Below are positions 42,993 through 51,540 of a stretch of 64,000 nt of DNA, one piece after another. The notes under the pieces are model-generated. The model ran no database searches. It was given only the letters and a program-made list of their open reading frames with translations, and was not told the DNA's origin. This DNA is from Pseudomonadota bacterium (lineage in GTDB: Bacteria > Pseudomonadota > Gammaproteobacteria > Steroidobacterales > Steroidobacteraceae): assembly GCA_018241425.1 (NCBI GenBank), contig JAFEDU010000001.1, positions 186,001 through 250,000 of the forward strand, given 5' to 3'. The number at the start of each line of letters is the position of its first letter. Position 1 is the first letter of the stretch. The position numbers were made by a program, and so were the translations under genes.

Positions 42993-44759
42993 ATGACGCT
43001 TCTTAGAGTCTACCTGCGCGTGCTCGCGCTGCTGCGCCCGGAAAAGTGGCTCGCCATAGCCCTCGCCGTTGCGAATATCGCGATCGCCGGAGTCTTCCTG
43101 CTCGAGCCCTGGCTGTTCGGTCGCGTGGTCGACTCGCTCGCGTCCCAGGGCTCCGGGAACCCCTGGTCCTACATCGCCTGGTGGACCGGAGTCGGGTTCT
43201 TCGGAGTGGCCGCAAATGTGTTGGTGGCCCTGTATTCTGACCGGCTCGCCCACCGGCGGCAGCTGGCGGCGGTCGTGGACTTCTTCGAGCACGCCCTCGC
43301 CCTTCCCCTCGCGTTCCACGACCAGCAACACACCGGCCGGCTGCTACGCACCCTGCATGCCGGCGCCGGGAACCTGTTTACCGTGTGGCTAGCCTTCTTC
43401 CGCAGCCACTTGAGCACCGTGATCGCGCTGATCGTGATGGTGCCCGCCGCGCTGCGCATCAACTGGAAGCTGGCCGTCCTGATGATGGTCCTGATGCTTA
43501 CCTTCGTGCTGATCAATACCTTCGTGGTGAGCCGGACGGGTAAAGCGCAGAGTCGCGTCGAGGAGCTCAACCAGGAGATGGCCGAGCGCACCGGGGACGT
43601 GTTCGGCAACGTCATGGTGGTGCAGAGCTTCTCGCGCGTTGTCACCGAAGTGAAGGCGTTGCGTGAACTCGCGGCACAGGTATTGAAGGCCCAGTACCCG
43701 GTGCTGCGCGGCTGGGCATGGGTATCGGTAGCCAACCGCGCCGCGAGTACGCTCACGGTCATCGGGCTCTTTGCACTCGGCGTTCACCTTCATCAGGGGG
43801 GCGAAATCACCGTCGGTGCGATCGTGAGCTTCGTCGGCTTCGCTATGATGATGATCGGCAGGATGGAACAGCTCGCCGGGTTCATTTCCGAGATGTTCTT
43901 CCAGGCCCCGGCGCTTGCCAACTTCTTTGCGATCCTGGATACGCAGAATCAGCTGCGCGACTTACCCAACGCTCCCGCCTTGACCGACGTTCGCGGGGAG
44001 GTGCGCTTCGAAGGCGTCTCTTTCGGCTACGACCCGGCACACCCGGTCCTGCGTGACCTGGACTTCGAGGTGCCGGCCGGCAGTACGGTCGCCTTCGTCG
44101 GTCCCACGGGCGCCGGGAAGACCACCGCCCTGTCCCTCCTCTACCGCGCCTACGATCCTACGAAGGGGCGCATCACCATCGACGGGACCGACATCCGCAC
44201 CGTGAGCCTCACGTCCCTGCGGGCGCACATCGCGGTCGTGTTCCAGAACCCCGGCCTACTCTATCGCTCCATTGCCGAGAATCTGCGCGTCGGCAAGCCC
44301 GATGCCAGCGATGCTGAGCTTGAGGCGGCCGCGCGTGCCGCCGAGGCGCATCAGTTCGTGACCATCAAGCCCGGCGGCTATTTCGCGCTCGTCGCCGAGC
44401 ACGGAAAGTCGCTGTCGGGAGGCGAGCGCCAGCGCCTTTCGATCGCACGCGCGATGCTCAAGGACGCGCCGATACTGATCCTGGATGAGGCCACGAGCGC
44501 ACTCGACAACGCCACCGAGGCCCGCGTGCAGCGGGCACTGAGTGCGCTCGTTAAGGGCCGCACGACGTTCGTGATCGCCCACCGCCTCTCCACGGTGCGC
44601 AGCGCAGATGCCATCCTCGTTCTCAAGGACGGGAAACTGGTTGAAAAGGGCCGATACGAGGAACTGGTTCGCCTTGGCGGAGTGTTCGCGGAACTCGATG
44701 CCCAGGGCCGGTTTGTCCCCGACGCGACCGAGACCGAGGGAGCCGCAGGGGCTTCATGA
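42993..44759 (+). CDS. Glucan-type ABC exporter (ChvA/NdvA-like)
   Basis: Predicted 588 residues, the same length as ChvA/NdvA, the exporters of cyclic beta-1,2-glucan. An N-terminal six-helix membrane domain is fused to an ATPase: Walker A G-P-T-G-A-G-K-T-T, signature L-S-G-G-E-R-Q-R, and Walker B I-L-I-L-D-E-A-T-S-A-L-D. A-I-L-D-T-Q and the A-E-R-T-G-D-V-F-G-N-V segment fit that subgroup. The ATG at 42993 is preferred over a GTG at 42957. No glucan synthase gene is nearby, so the substrate is inferred only from the family. Confidence 0.88.
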   Translation: MTLLRVYLRVLALLRPEKWLAIALAVANIAIAGVFLLEPWLFGRVVDSLASQGSGNPWSYIAWWTGVGFFGVAANVLVALYSDRLAHRRQLAAVVDFFEHALALPLAFHDQQHTGRLLRTLHAGAGNLFTVWLAFFRSHLSTVIALIVMVPAALRINWKLAVLMMVLMLTFVLINTFVVSRTGKAQSRVEELNQEMAERTGDVFGNVMVVQSFSRVVTEVKALRELAAQVLKAQYPVLRGWAWVSVANRAASTLTVIGLFALGVHLHQGGEITVGAIVSFVGFAMMMIGRMEQLAGFISEMFFQAPALANFFAILDTQNQLRDLPNAPALTDVRGEVRFEGVSFGYDPAHPVLRDLDFEVPAGSTVAFVGPTGAGKTTALSLLYRAYDPTKGRITIDGTDIRTVSLTSLRAHIAVVFQNPGLLYRSIAENLRVGKPDASDAELEAAARAAEAHQFVTIKPGGYFALVAEHGKSLSGGERQRLSIARAMLKDAPILILDEATSALDNATEARVQRALSALVKGRTTFVIAHRLSTVRSADAILVLKDGKLVEKGRYEELVRLGGVFAELDAQGRFVPDATETEGAAGAS

Positions 44760-44818
44760 CGGTTTTGTGACAGCCGACGGCCTTCCGTGGCTGGTCCGCG
44801 CTGTGGAATACTTCGTAA

Positions 44819-44837
44819 CACCTGTGAAATACAGGTG
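44819..44837 (+). terminator. Stem-loop after the ABC exporter
   Basis: CACCTGT (44819-44825) and ACAGGTG (44831-44837) form a perfect 7-bp stem with GAAAT loop, 60 nt after the exporter stop and 75 nt before the MFS gene. It could be a weak terminator or an operator. Confidence 0.4.
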
Positions 44838-44911
44838 CGGTGCCCGCCTAAAATCCAAAACGACACGCGCGCGCGACCCCACATCCTTTTTGATCCGTAA
44901 GGAGCTCTGCT

Positions 44912-46570
44912 GTGGCCACCAACGCTCTGCCTGCTGACGGTACCGGAATCGACAAGGCGCACCGCCAGGTGATCTTCGCGTCCAGCCTGGGCACGGTCTT
45001 CGAGTGGTACGACTTCTATCTCTACGGTTCGCTGGCGCCGATCATCACCAAGCAGTTCTTCTCCGGTGTCAACGAGACGACCGGCTTCATCTTTGCCCTG
45101 CTGGCCTTCGCGGCCGGGTTCTTCGTCCGCCCCTTCGGCGCGCTGTTATTCGGGCGCCTCGGCGACCTCATGGGGCGCAAACACACGTTTCTCATCACGA
45201 TCGTGATCATGGGCTTTTCCACGGCCCTGGTGGGCGTCCTGCCGAGCTACGCGACGGCCGGTGTGATCGCACCAGTGGCGCTGATCGCCCTGCGCCTGCT
45301 GCAGGGTCTCGCCCTCGGAGGTGAGTACGGCGGTGCGGCGACCTACGTCGGCGAGCACGCGCCGCCCGGACGGCGCGGTCGGTATACGAGCTGGATCCAG
45401 ACCACGGCAACGCTCGGTCTCTTCCTCAGCCTCATCGTGATCTTGGTCTGCCGCAAGTCCCTCGGTGCGGACTTCGAGACCTGGGGCTGGCGTGTGCCAT
45501 TCCTGGTCTCCATCGTCCTGCTCGCGGTCTCGGTGTACATCCGCATGCGGCTGGCAGAGTCCCCGGTATTCATGGAGATGAAGGCCTCGGGCACGAGCTC
45601 CAAGGCCCCGATCCGCGAGTCGCTGGGGAACTGGGCCAACCTGCGCCTGATCATCCTGGCGCTTCTGGGTGCCACCGCCGGCCAGGCGGTAGTGTGGTAC
45701 TGCGGGCAGTTCTACGCCCTCTTCTACCTGACGCAGATACTGAAAGTCGACGCGTACACCGCAAACCTGCTCATGGCCGCGGCGCTGGCGGCGGCGACGC
45801 TGTTCTTCGTCGTCTTCGGGATCCTCTCGGACAAGATCGGCCGCAAGACCGTGGTCCTGACCGGCTGTCTCCTGGCTGCCGTCACGTACGTGCCCATATT
45901 CAAGGCCATCACTCACTACGCCAATCCGGCCCTGGAGCGTGCTGCAGCCACCGCGCCTGTCAGCATCGTGGCTGACCCCGGCGCGTGCACCTTCCAGTTC
46001 GACCCCGTCGGAAAGAAGAAGTACCTGCAGTCCTGTGACGTTGCCAAGGCGGCACTCTCCAAGGCCGGCGTTCCCTATCGCAACGAGCCGGCAACCGTTG
46101 GCGCCGTGGCGCAGATTCACATCGGGACCAGTGCCACGGTCGACTCGGTGGACGGAACCTCTATGCCCGCGGCGGACTTCAAGGCCGCCTCGGAAAAGTT
46201 CACCAAGGAGCTGGGCGCGGCATTGAAGGACGCCGGGTACCCGGCTAAGGCAGACCCGGAGGCCGCCAACTGGCCCATGGTGTGGCTGCTGCTGTTCATC
46301 CTGGTGCTCTACGTCACGATGGTGTACGGACCGATCGCGGCCTGGCTCATCGAGCTCTTCCCTGCGCGGATCCGCTATACGTCCATGTCGCTGCCATACC
46401 ACCTGGGGAACGGCTGGTTCGGTGGATTCGTCCCGGCGATTGCCTTCGCCCTGGTGGCAATGACGGGCGATATCTACTACGGGCTGCGTTACCCGATCAT
46501 TGTGGCGCTGATGACGTTCGTAATCGGACTACTGTTCCTGCCGGAAACCAAGGACCGGCAGGTGAAGTAA
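44912..46570 (+). CDS. MFS transporter of the MHS (metabolite:H+ symporter) family with a large loop
   Basis: Predicted 552 residues; typical MHS transporters are about 430. The N-terminal S-L-G-T-V-F-E-W-Y-D-F-Y-L-Y-G, G-R-L-G-D-L-M-G-R-K and G-G-E-Y-G-G-A marks are classical. Between late helices, residues about 336-450 form a hydrophilic loop with two Cys, which accounts for the excess length. It imports a small metabolite with protons; the substrate is unknown. It starts with GTG after a good AAGGAG site. Confidence 0.92.
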   Translation: MATNALPADGTGIDKAHRQVIFASSLGTVFEWYDFYLYGSLAPIITKQFFSGVNETTGFIFALLAFAAGFFVRPFGALLFGRLGDLMGRKHTFLITIVIMGFSTALVGVLPSYATAGVIAPVALIALRLLQGLALGGEYGGAATYVGEHAPPGRRGRYTSWIQTTATLGLFLSLIVILVCRKSLGADFETWGWRVPFLVSIVLLAVSVYIRMRLAESPVFMEMKASGTSSKAPIRESLGNWANLRLIILALLGATAGQAVVWYCGQFYALFYLTQILKVDAYTANLLMAAALAAATLFFVVFGILSDKIGRKTVVLTGCLLAAVTYVPIFKAITHYANPALERAAATAPVSIVADPGACTFQFDPVGKKKYLQSCDVAKAALSKAGVPYRNEPATVGAVAQIHIGTSATVDSVDGTSMPAADFKAASEKFTKELGAALKDAGYPAKADPEAANWPMVWLLLFILVLYVTMVYGPIAAWLIELFPARIRYTSMSLPYHLGNGWFGGFVPAIAFALVAMTGDIYYGLRYPIIVALMTFVIGLLFLPETKDRQVK

Positions 46571-46633
46571 GGCGCCGTCGGGACGGTAAGCAGGGTTGTC
46601 AACGCTCGGGATGGGCCGGGCGTTGAAGCGGGC

Positions 46634-47731
46634 ATGGAGAACCCTACGTATGCGGTGCCGGCGTTGCGCCAGTGGACGCTTGGGGTGCTCGCGGTGCTCG
46701 GGCTGGCCTCGGCGGCAGCGGCAGATCCGGTGCCACCGGCGCCTGACTATGCGCAGCCGGATACGTGGGCTGCGTGGCCCGGACGCCCGAGCGGTGCCGA
46801 TGCGATCGCGCCCGGTCTCATCGATGCCAGTCTGCCGGCCGCTGAGAGGGTCGACGTCTTTTTCATCCATCCGACGACTTACCTGACCGGAAGCGCACCC
46901 AACGCGCGCTACGACGAGCCCGGGTCGACCAGCACCCAGATCGACCGCGGGGTGCTGCGCTCCCAGGCCAGTGTCTTCAATGGCTGCTGCCGCATCTATG
47001 CGCCCCACTACCGCCAGGCGCACCTCCATGCCTTCTTTGGCAATGACGACGCTGCCTCGGCGCAGGCGTTTGAAATCGCCTACTCAGACGTGCGACGTGC
47101 CTTCGACTACTACCTGGCCCATGAGAACCATGGGCGCCCGTTCATCATCGCGAGCCACAGTCAGGGATCGCTGCATGCGATGCGGCTCCTGCAGGAACGG
47201 ATCGCGGGCAAGCCGCTGCAGCAACAGCTCGTTGCTGCCTACGCCATCGGCTACGCGATCCCGCTCGACATCGAGCGCACCGGCCTGCCGATCTGTCGCG
47301 CCGCGACGCAAACCGGGTGCCTGATCGACTGGAATACGGTGAAGGACGGCGCCAGTGACCGTGGGCGCGAGAACACGCGGCTCATCTGGACGGTGGCCGG
47401 CTACCAACGGGCTGCAGGGCGTACGATGTTCTGCGTCAACCCGCTCAACTGGTCGCTGGGCGGTTCTGCCGCCGCAGACCTGAATCTAGGTGCGCTCCCA
47501 GGCGTTCGGCCGGGTATGGACCTTGAGGAGCCGGTGGTTGCCCTCACGGGTGCTACTTGCTCCGGGGGGGACCTTCGCATAGATATCCCCTTTGCGCGGC
47601 GGCGCGGATTCTCAGATGCGCTGACGCTTGTGGGTAGCTACCACATCTTCGACTACAACGTCTTTTATACCAACATCCGGGTGAACGCGCGCGACCGTAT
47701 CCGGGCCTGGCGTGAGAACGCAGCGCACTGA
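46634..47731 (+). CDS. Exported DUF3089-type alpha/beta hydrolase
   Basis: Predicted 365 residues. A signal peptide (ending A-A-A-A-D) is followed by the DUF3089 region: V-D-V-F-F-I-H-P-T-T-Y, Y-A-P-H-Y-R-Q-A, F-D-Y-Y-L-A, and the nucleophile Ser176 in A-S-H-S-Q-G-S. The family is lipase-like with unknown substrates. A strong bidirectional terminator follows. Confidence 0.88.
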   Translation: MENPTYAVPALRQWTLGVLAVLGLASAAAADPVPPAPDYAQPDTWAAWPGRPSGADAIAPGLIDASLPAAERVDVFFIHPTTYLTGSAPNARYDEPGSTSTQIDRGVLRSQASVFNGCCRIYAPHYRQAHLHAFFGNDDAASAQAFEIAYSDVRRAFDYYLAHENHGRPFIIASHSQGSLHAMRLLQERIAGKPLQQQLVAAYAIGYAIPLDIERTGLPICRAATQTGCLIDWNTVKDGASDRGRENTRLIWTVAGYQRAAGRTMFCVNPLNWSLGGSAAADLNLGALPGVRPGMDLEEPVVALTGATCSGGDLRIDIPFARRRGFSDALTLVGSYHIFDYNVFYTNIRVNARDRIRAWRENAAH

Positions 47732-47777
47732 GTCAGCTCGTGCGTCCGCGGAATTCCTGATTTCAGGTCGACACAAA

Positions 47778-47809
47778 GCGTCCGGGCCGGGATGCCCCGG
47801 CCCGGACGC
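47778..47809. terminator. Strong bidirectional stem-loop
   Basis: A perfect 14-bp GC-rich stem (47778-47791 with 47796-47809) with ATGC loop lies between the convergent DUF3089 gene and the lipoprotein gene. It has no U-tract on the plus strand; the minus strand is followed by CTTTGTGT. Confidence 0.7.
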
Positions 47810-47823
47810 TGCTGGGACGAATT

Positions 47824-48450
47824 TCAGGGCTGGGCAGCCAGGAGGCCCTGCTTCTGCATCTCTTTTGCCGTCGCAACGGCTACTTCATTCACGAGCTTAT
47901 CCAGGTTCCCCGGATTCGTCGTACGGCTGGTACTGGCCCATAGGAGCTTGTCCTGTGCCAGCGAGTACACGAGCGTCTCCACCGAGATGATGGTGTCGGT
48001 GCTCAGGTAGCCGGGCGAATATGCCGCACCCCAGCCGTACCCCCAGTAGGGCCCGAAGCCGCGGTAGGGACCGGGCATCACCATTCCCGGCGTGTAGTTG
48101 AGCTCCTTGTCCTTGCCCACGACACGCATGGTCACGGCCCCGTTGCAGCCGGCAGCGCGGAAGGCCGCTCGCGCGGCCTCACCGTCGCCCCGCATGGCAT
48201 CGGGGAGAATCGTGTAGGCCGCGATGCCCTTGGCACCGTGTGCAGTCAGGTCGGCGGCGAGCTGGTCCTCGCCCGCGCGGCGCTTGCTCTCGTCGCGTGC
48301 GACGAAAACCGCACAGACGGTCTTGCCCACTGGATTGATCGGCGGTGTAGCCGGGTCCCGCCAGGTGGACGTGAAGGTCGTGGTTGCACAGCCGGCAATG
48401 CCGGCCGCAAGCAGCGCGAGTACGGCAGTTCTGAAGATCACTTTGGACAT
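47824..48450 (-). CDS. Lipoprotein of unknown function
   Basis: Predicted 208 residues. The lipobox is I-A-G-C at about residues 18-21. An N-terminal T-S-T-W-R-D-P segment and a Gly/Tyr-rich middle (G-F-G-P-Y-W-G-Y-G-W-G) precede a strand pattern V-E-T-L-V-Y-S-L, L-L-W-A-S-T-S, a layout seen in small outer-membrane lipoproteins. GAGGAA lies upstream of the ATG at 48450. The function is unknown. Confidence 0.78.
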   Translation of the reverse strand: MSKVIFRTAVLALLAAGIAGCATTTFTSTWRDPATPPINPVGKTVCAVFVARDESKRRAGEDQLAADLTAHGAKGIAAYTILPDAMRGDGEAARAAFRAAGCNGAVTMRVVGKDKELNYTPGMVMPGPYRGFGPYWGYGWGAAYSPGYLSTDTIISVETLVYSLAQDKLLWASTSRTTNPGNLDKLVNEVAVATAKEMQKQGLLAAQP

Positions 48451-48503
48451 GGATCGGTTCCTCCTCGGCGCGAAGCGTACTCCGGAGCCCGCCCCAACAC
48501 CAT

Positions 48504-49034
48504 TCACGGGTTGAAGGCGATGATCCGCACGCGCTTTGACCCGCATCCGCGCTCTGAGCACACGGCGGCAAACCAGATCTGCCCGTCGCCGACCATGGCT
48601 CCTTGGCTGTTGGCGAACAGGCCCGCATAGGTCTGCGCGGCAAGCCGCGCGCGCGTGGCCGGCGGCAGGAGCGCGTCGTAGTGAGAGAGAAACTCCTCCT
48701 GGGTATGCAGTCGCACGACGCGCCCGTCGATCCGGGTTCGCAACGGAAACTGCACGAGCCCCGCCACTCGCGGTCGTTCGTCGGCGGCGACGGCCGCCTG
48801 CAGCTCCGCGAGGAACACGTGATAAGACGCATGCTCCCCGAAGAGCTGGTCGAGGCGCGCATCCATGGCGGCCGCAGCCGCGTCCGGTTTCTCCTGCGCC
48901 GGGAGCGCGCACACGTATAGAAAGAGTCCCAGGCCCAACAGCAACAGGCACTGACGGTTCGGCTTACGCTCCGGTTGCAGACCGGGGCAACCCGGAGGCC
49001 GGGTGAGCAACGCGCGGCTCAATCGTTTGAACAT
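48504..49034 (-). CDS. Secreted or anchored protein of unknown function
   Basis: Predicted 176 residues. A basic N-terminus and hydrophobic helix (about residues 29-46, ending C-A-L-P-A-Q) act as signal or anchor. The body contains H-A-S-Y-H-V-F-L-A-E-L, F-L-S-H-Y-D-A-L-L-P and two late Cys. It lies 53 nt before the lipoprotein gene on the same strand and may be cotranscribed. The start is uncertain; the ribosome binding site is weak. Confidence 0.65.
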   Translation of the reverse strand: MFKRLSRALLTRPPGCPGLQPERKPNRQCLLLLGLGLFLYVCALPAQEKPDAAAAAMDARLDQLFGEHASYHVFLAELQAAVAADERPRVAGLVQFPLRTRIDGRVVRLHTQEEFLSHYDALLPPATRARLAAQTYAGLFANSQGAMVGDGQIWFAAVCSERGCGSKRVRIIAFNP

Positions 49035-49202
49035 GCTTGGGTTTTACACGTGTACCACGGGATTATGCAAAATCGCCCGCGCGGGCAGAAACGCCGACAT
49101 GCGCGAACACACTTGACGCCGAGGCTCTCTAGAACCTACGTTGCCGCCCACAAGCGCGCACATTTAGCAACAACCAGCGCGCACCAGGGGAGAACTCTTT
49201 AC

Positions 49203-51473
49203 ATGCGTACCTATCGTTACGTGAGCGCCGCTGTGTCCGCGGCACTTTCCCTTCTCGCGGTCTCCAATGCCCAAGCAGAGCCCGCAGCGCTGGGCTCGGG
49301 ACTGCGCGAGATTTCCGCTGCCTATGACGGCAACAGCACCAAGCTGCCGGCAATCCTCAAGCTGCACCTGGCCGATCGCACCGGTAATCCGATGGTGCGC
49401 GTCCGGTTGGCGCCGGGCGCCGATGCCGATGCCGTACTGGCGAAGCTGGCCGCTGCCGGCTTTCGCTTGAAGGCGCGCAGCCAGATCATGCCGCACCTTG
49501 TGGAAGGCTACCTGCCCCTCGCGAAGATTCACGAGGCTGCCGCGATCTCCGGAATCGGATCGCTTGCGGCGATCCATCGCCCGATGCGCAACGTCGGTTT
49601 GGTCACCAGCCAAGCCGTGGCCCTTGAGAAAGCCGACCTCGCCCAGCAGAACGGCTACGACGGCACCGGCATCAAACTGGGCGCGCTGTCGGACAGCTTC
49701 GATGCGTGCACGGTCTGCTCCACCCACGCCGCCGATGACGTAGCCAGCGGCGATCTCCCCGCTGCTGGCGTCACGGTTCTCGAGGATGCGCCCTCGGGCT
49801 CCGGCGAAGACGAAGGCCGCGCGATGCTGCAGCTGGTGCATGACATTGCCCCGGGCTCACAGCTCGCCTTCGCCACGGCGTTTACCAGCGAGATCGACTT
49901 CGCCAACAACATCCTGGCGCTGCGCTCCAAGTTCGGCGCCGACGTGATCGTGGATGACGTTTATTACTACGACGAGCCGATGTTCTCGGACGGCATCCTG
50001 GCGCAGGCCGTCAACATCGTGAATCAGAGCGGCGGCGCTTACTTCGCCTCCGCCGGCAACAACGGTCTCGAAGCCTGGGAAGACAACTACCGCCCGATTT
50101 CCTTTGCCAAGGCCGAGAAGCTGATGGCCAGCGGGGGCGGCAATCTGCAGCTCGACCAGATCCCGCCAGCCCTGCGCCCGCAGAGCTTCCACAACTTCAA
50201 TGGCACCGGGCCGGTAAGCATCACGCAGCACGTCACGGTCGCCGGCGACTCCGTGATCGACCTGCAGTGGGACGAGCCGTTCTACCTCGGCAAGGTGCAG
50301 ACCGACTACAACATCTACATCTTCGACGCCAATGGCAACTGGCTCGATCCCAATACTTCCCCGACCACGTACAACACCTTCGACAACAACATCCAGACGG
50401 ATGCGGCGCTGGAGCTTGCCGAACTCCTGCCGGTGCCGGGAAACATCGTCGGCGGAGCCAACGTGGGTGACTACCAGATCCTCATCGGCAGCATGAACGG
50501 CGGCCCGGCGAAGCACCTCAAGTACATCGCCGAGAACACTCTCGCGGTCAGCGAGCGCCAGAACGCCCCGTCAATCGCCGGACATGCAGCGGCCAGCGGC
50601 GGAATCGGGGTGGCGGCGACGTACTACGCGATCCCGAGCTTCCCGGAGGATTTCAGCTCATCGGGCCCGGTTACCATCCTGTTCGACACGCAGGGTAACC
50701 GCCTGAAGGCGCCAGACGTACGCCAGGTGCCCCAGCTGACCGCAGCGGACGGCGTTGATACGACCTTCTTCCCGCCAGGCGGCAGCGATCCGGATGGCAC
50801 CGGCTGGCCGAACTTCTTCGGCACCAGTGCGGCGGCGCCTGATGCGGCAGCGGTCGCGGCCCTGACGCTCCAGGCCGCAGGTGGCTCGGGCAGCCTCAAC
50901 CCCCGGGCGCTGTACCAGGTGCTCGAGCAGACGGCGACGCCCCTGCCGGTGCCAAACGTCCGCTCGGTCTCCGGTGCGTTTGCTGGACCGGTGGCCTTCG
51001 CAGCGAGCAAGGACTGGACGCGCTATACGGGCAACTTCAGCCTCGCGATTGACCCGAGCTTCAGCGCGAAGCGCTCGGTGGCCTCGATCACGTTCGACAC
51101 CACCAAGCCCGGCCTGTCCTGGAGCGCGAACCCCAACCGCTTCAGCGTCAGCAACGGCCAGGGCGTGTCCATCTCGGACATGACCTGGGCCACGAGCCCC
51201 GACCAGACGCAGTTCACGGTGACCTTCGCCAACGGGGCATTCAAGCCCGGCGACTCGTTTGACTTCGGCATGTCGGTGTTTGCCGGCATCCAGGGCAGCA
51301 CGCAGGAAGATCCGGATCGCTTCCGTGGCATGAAGATCACCGTCACGATGGACAACGGCAAGGTATTCAGCGGAGTGGTGACGGCGTTCCCGAAGCTGCA
51401 GTTCAACAACTTCACCGGGTACGGCCTGGTGAATGCCAACCGCGCCACCCGCACGGCGAAGCGCGGAAACTGA
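49203..51473 (+). CDS. Secreted S8-like subtilase with Glu in the His position
   Basis: Predicted 756 residues. A signal peptide (ending A-Q-A) is followed by a propeptide-like region and a subtilase domain. Asp164 (A-L-S-D-S-F-D), oxyanion Asn286 (S-A-G-N-N-G) and nucleophile Ser542 (G-T-S-A-A-A-P) are present. Where subtilases have H-G-T, this protein has E204-G-R, followed by the conserved V-H-D-I-A-P-G. Two inserts make the Asp-Ser distance long. A C-terminal ~190-residue beta domain follows. GGGAGAA precedes the ATG. Confidence 0.88.
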   Translation: MRTYRYVSAAVSAALSLLAVSNAQAEPAALGSGLREISAAYDGNSTKLPAILKLHLADRTGNPMVRVRLAPGADADAVLAKLAAAGFRLKARSQIMPHLVEGYLPLAKIHEAAAISGIGSLAAIHRPMRNVGLVTSQAVALEKADLAQQNGYDGTGIKLGALSDSFDACTVCSTHAADDVASGDLPAAGVTVLEDAPSGSGEDEGRAMLQLVHDIAPGSQLAFATAFTSEIDFANNILALRSKFGADVIVDDVYYYDEPMFSDGILAQAVNIVNQSGGAYFASAGNNGLEAWEDNYRPISFAKAEKLMASGGGNLQLDQIPPALRPQSFHNFNGTGPVSITQHVTVAGDSVIDLQWDEPFYLGKVQTDYNIYIFDANGNWLDPNTSPTTYNTFDNNIQTDAALELAELLPVPGNIVGGANVGDYQILIGSMNGGPAKHLKYIAENTLAVSERQNAPSIAGHAAASGGIGVAATYYAIPSFPEDFSSSGPVTILFDTQGNRLKAPDVRQVPQLTAADGVDTTFFPPGGSDPDGTGWPNFFGTSAAAPDAAAVAALTLQAAGGSGSLNPRALYQVLEQTATPLPVPNVRSVSGAFAGPVAFAASKDWTRYTGNFSLAIDPSFSAKRSVASITFDTTKPGLSWSANPNRFSVSNGQGVSISDMTWATSPDQTQFTVTFANGAFKPGDSFDFGMSVFAGIQGSTQEDPDRFRGMKITVTMDNGKVFSGVVTAFPKLQFNNFTGYGLVNANRATRTAKRGN

Positions 51474-51491
51474 TCTTTCCATGAGCGAAAC

Positions 51492-51521
51492 CCCCGGGCG
51501 CGCGAACCCGCGCGCCCGGGG
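51492..51521. terminator. Strong bidirectional stem-loop
   Basis: A perfect 13-bp stem (51492-51504 with 51509-51521) and AACC loop separates the convergent subtilase and histidine kinase genes. It is very GC-rich with no long U-run. Confidence 0.7.
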
Positions 51522-51540
51522 TGGATCGCGAGCTCCCCGT

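Noticed and set aside
45146..46402. Long antisense frame under the MFS transporter
   Set aside because: The transporter on the plus strand has full family motifs; the antisense frame has none.
48975..49202. Upstream extension of the subtilase by 76 codons
   Set aside because: The extension has no signal peptide character; the ATG at 49203 has a ribosome binding site and opens a classical signal peptide.
49203..51473. Subtilase as the GlyGly-CTERM substrate of the rhombosortase
   Set aside because: Its C-terminus ends in basic residues after a beta domain and lacks a Gly-Gly plus hydrophobic helix.
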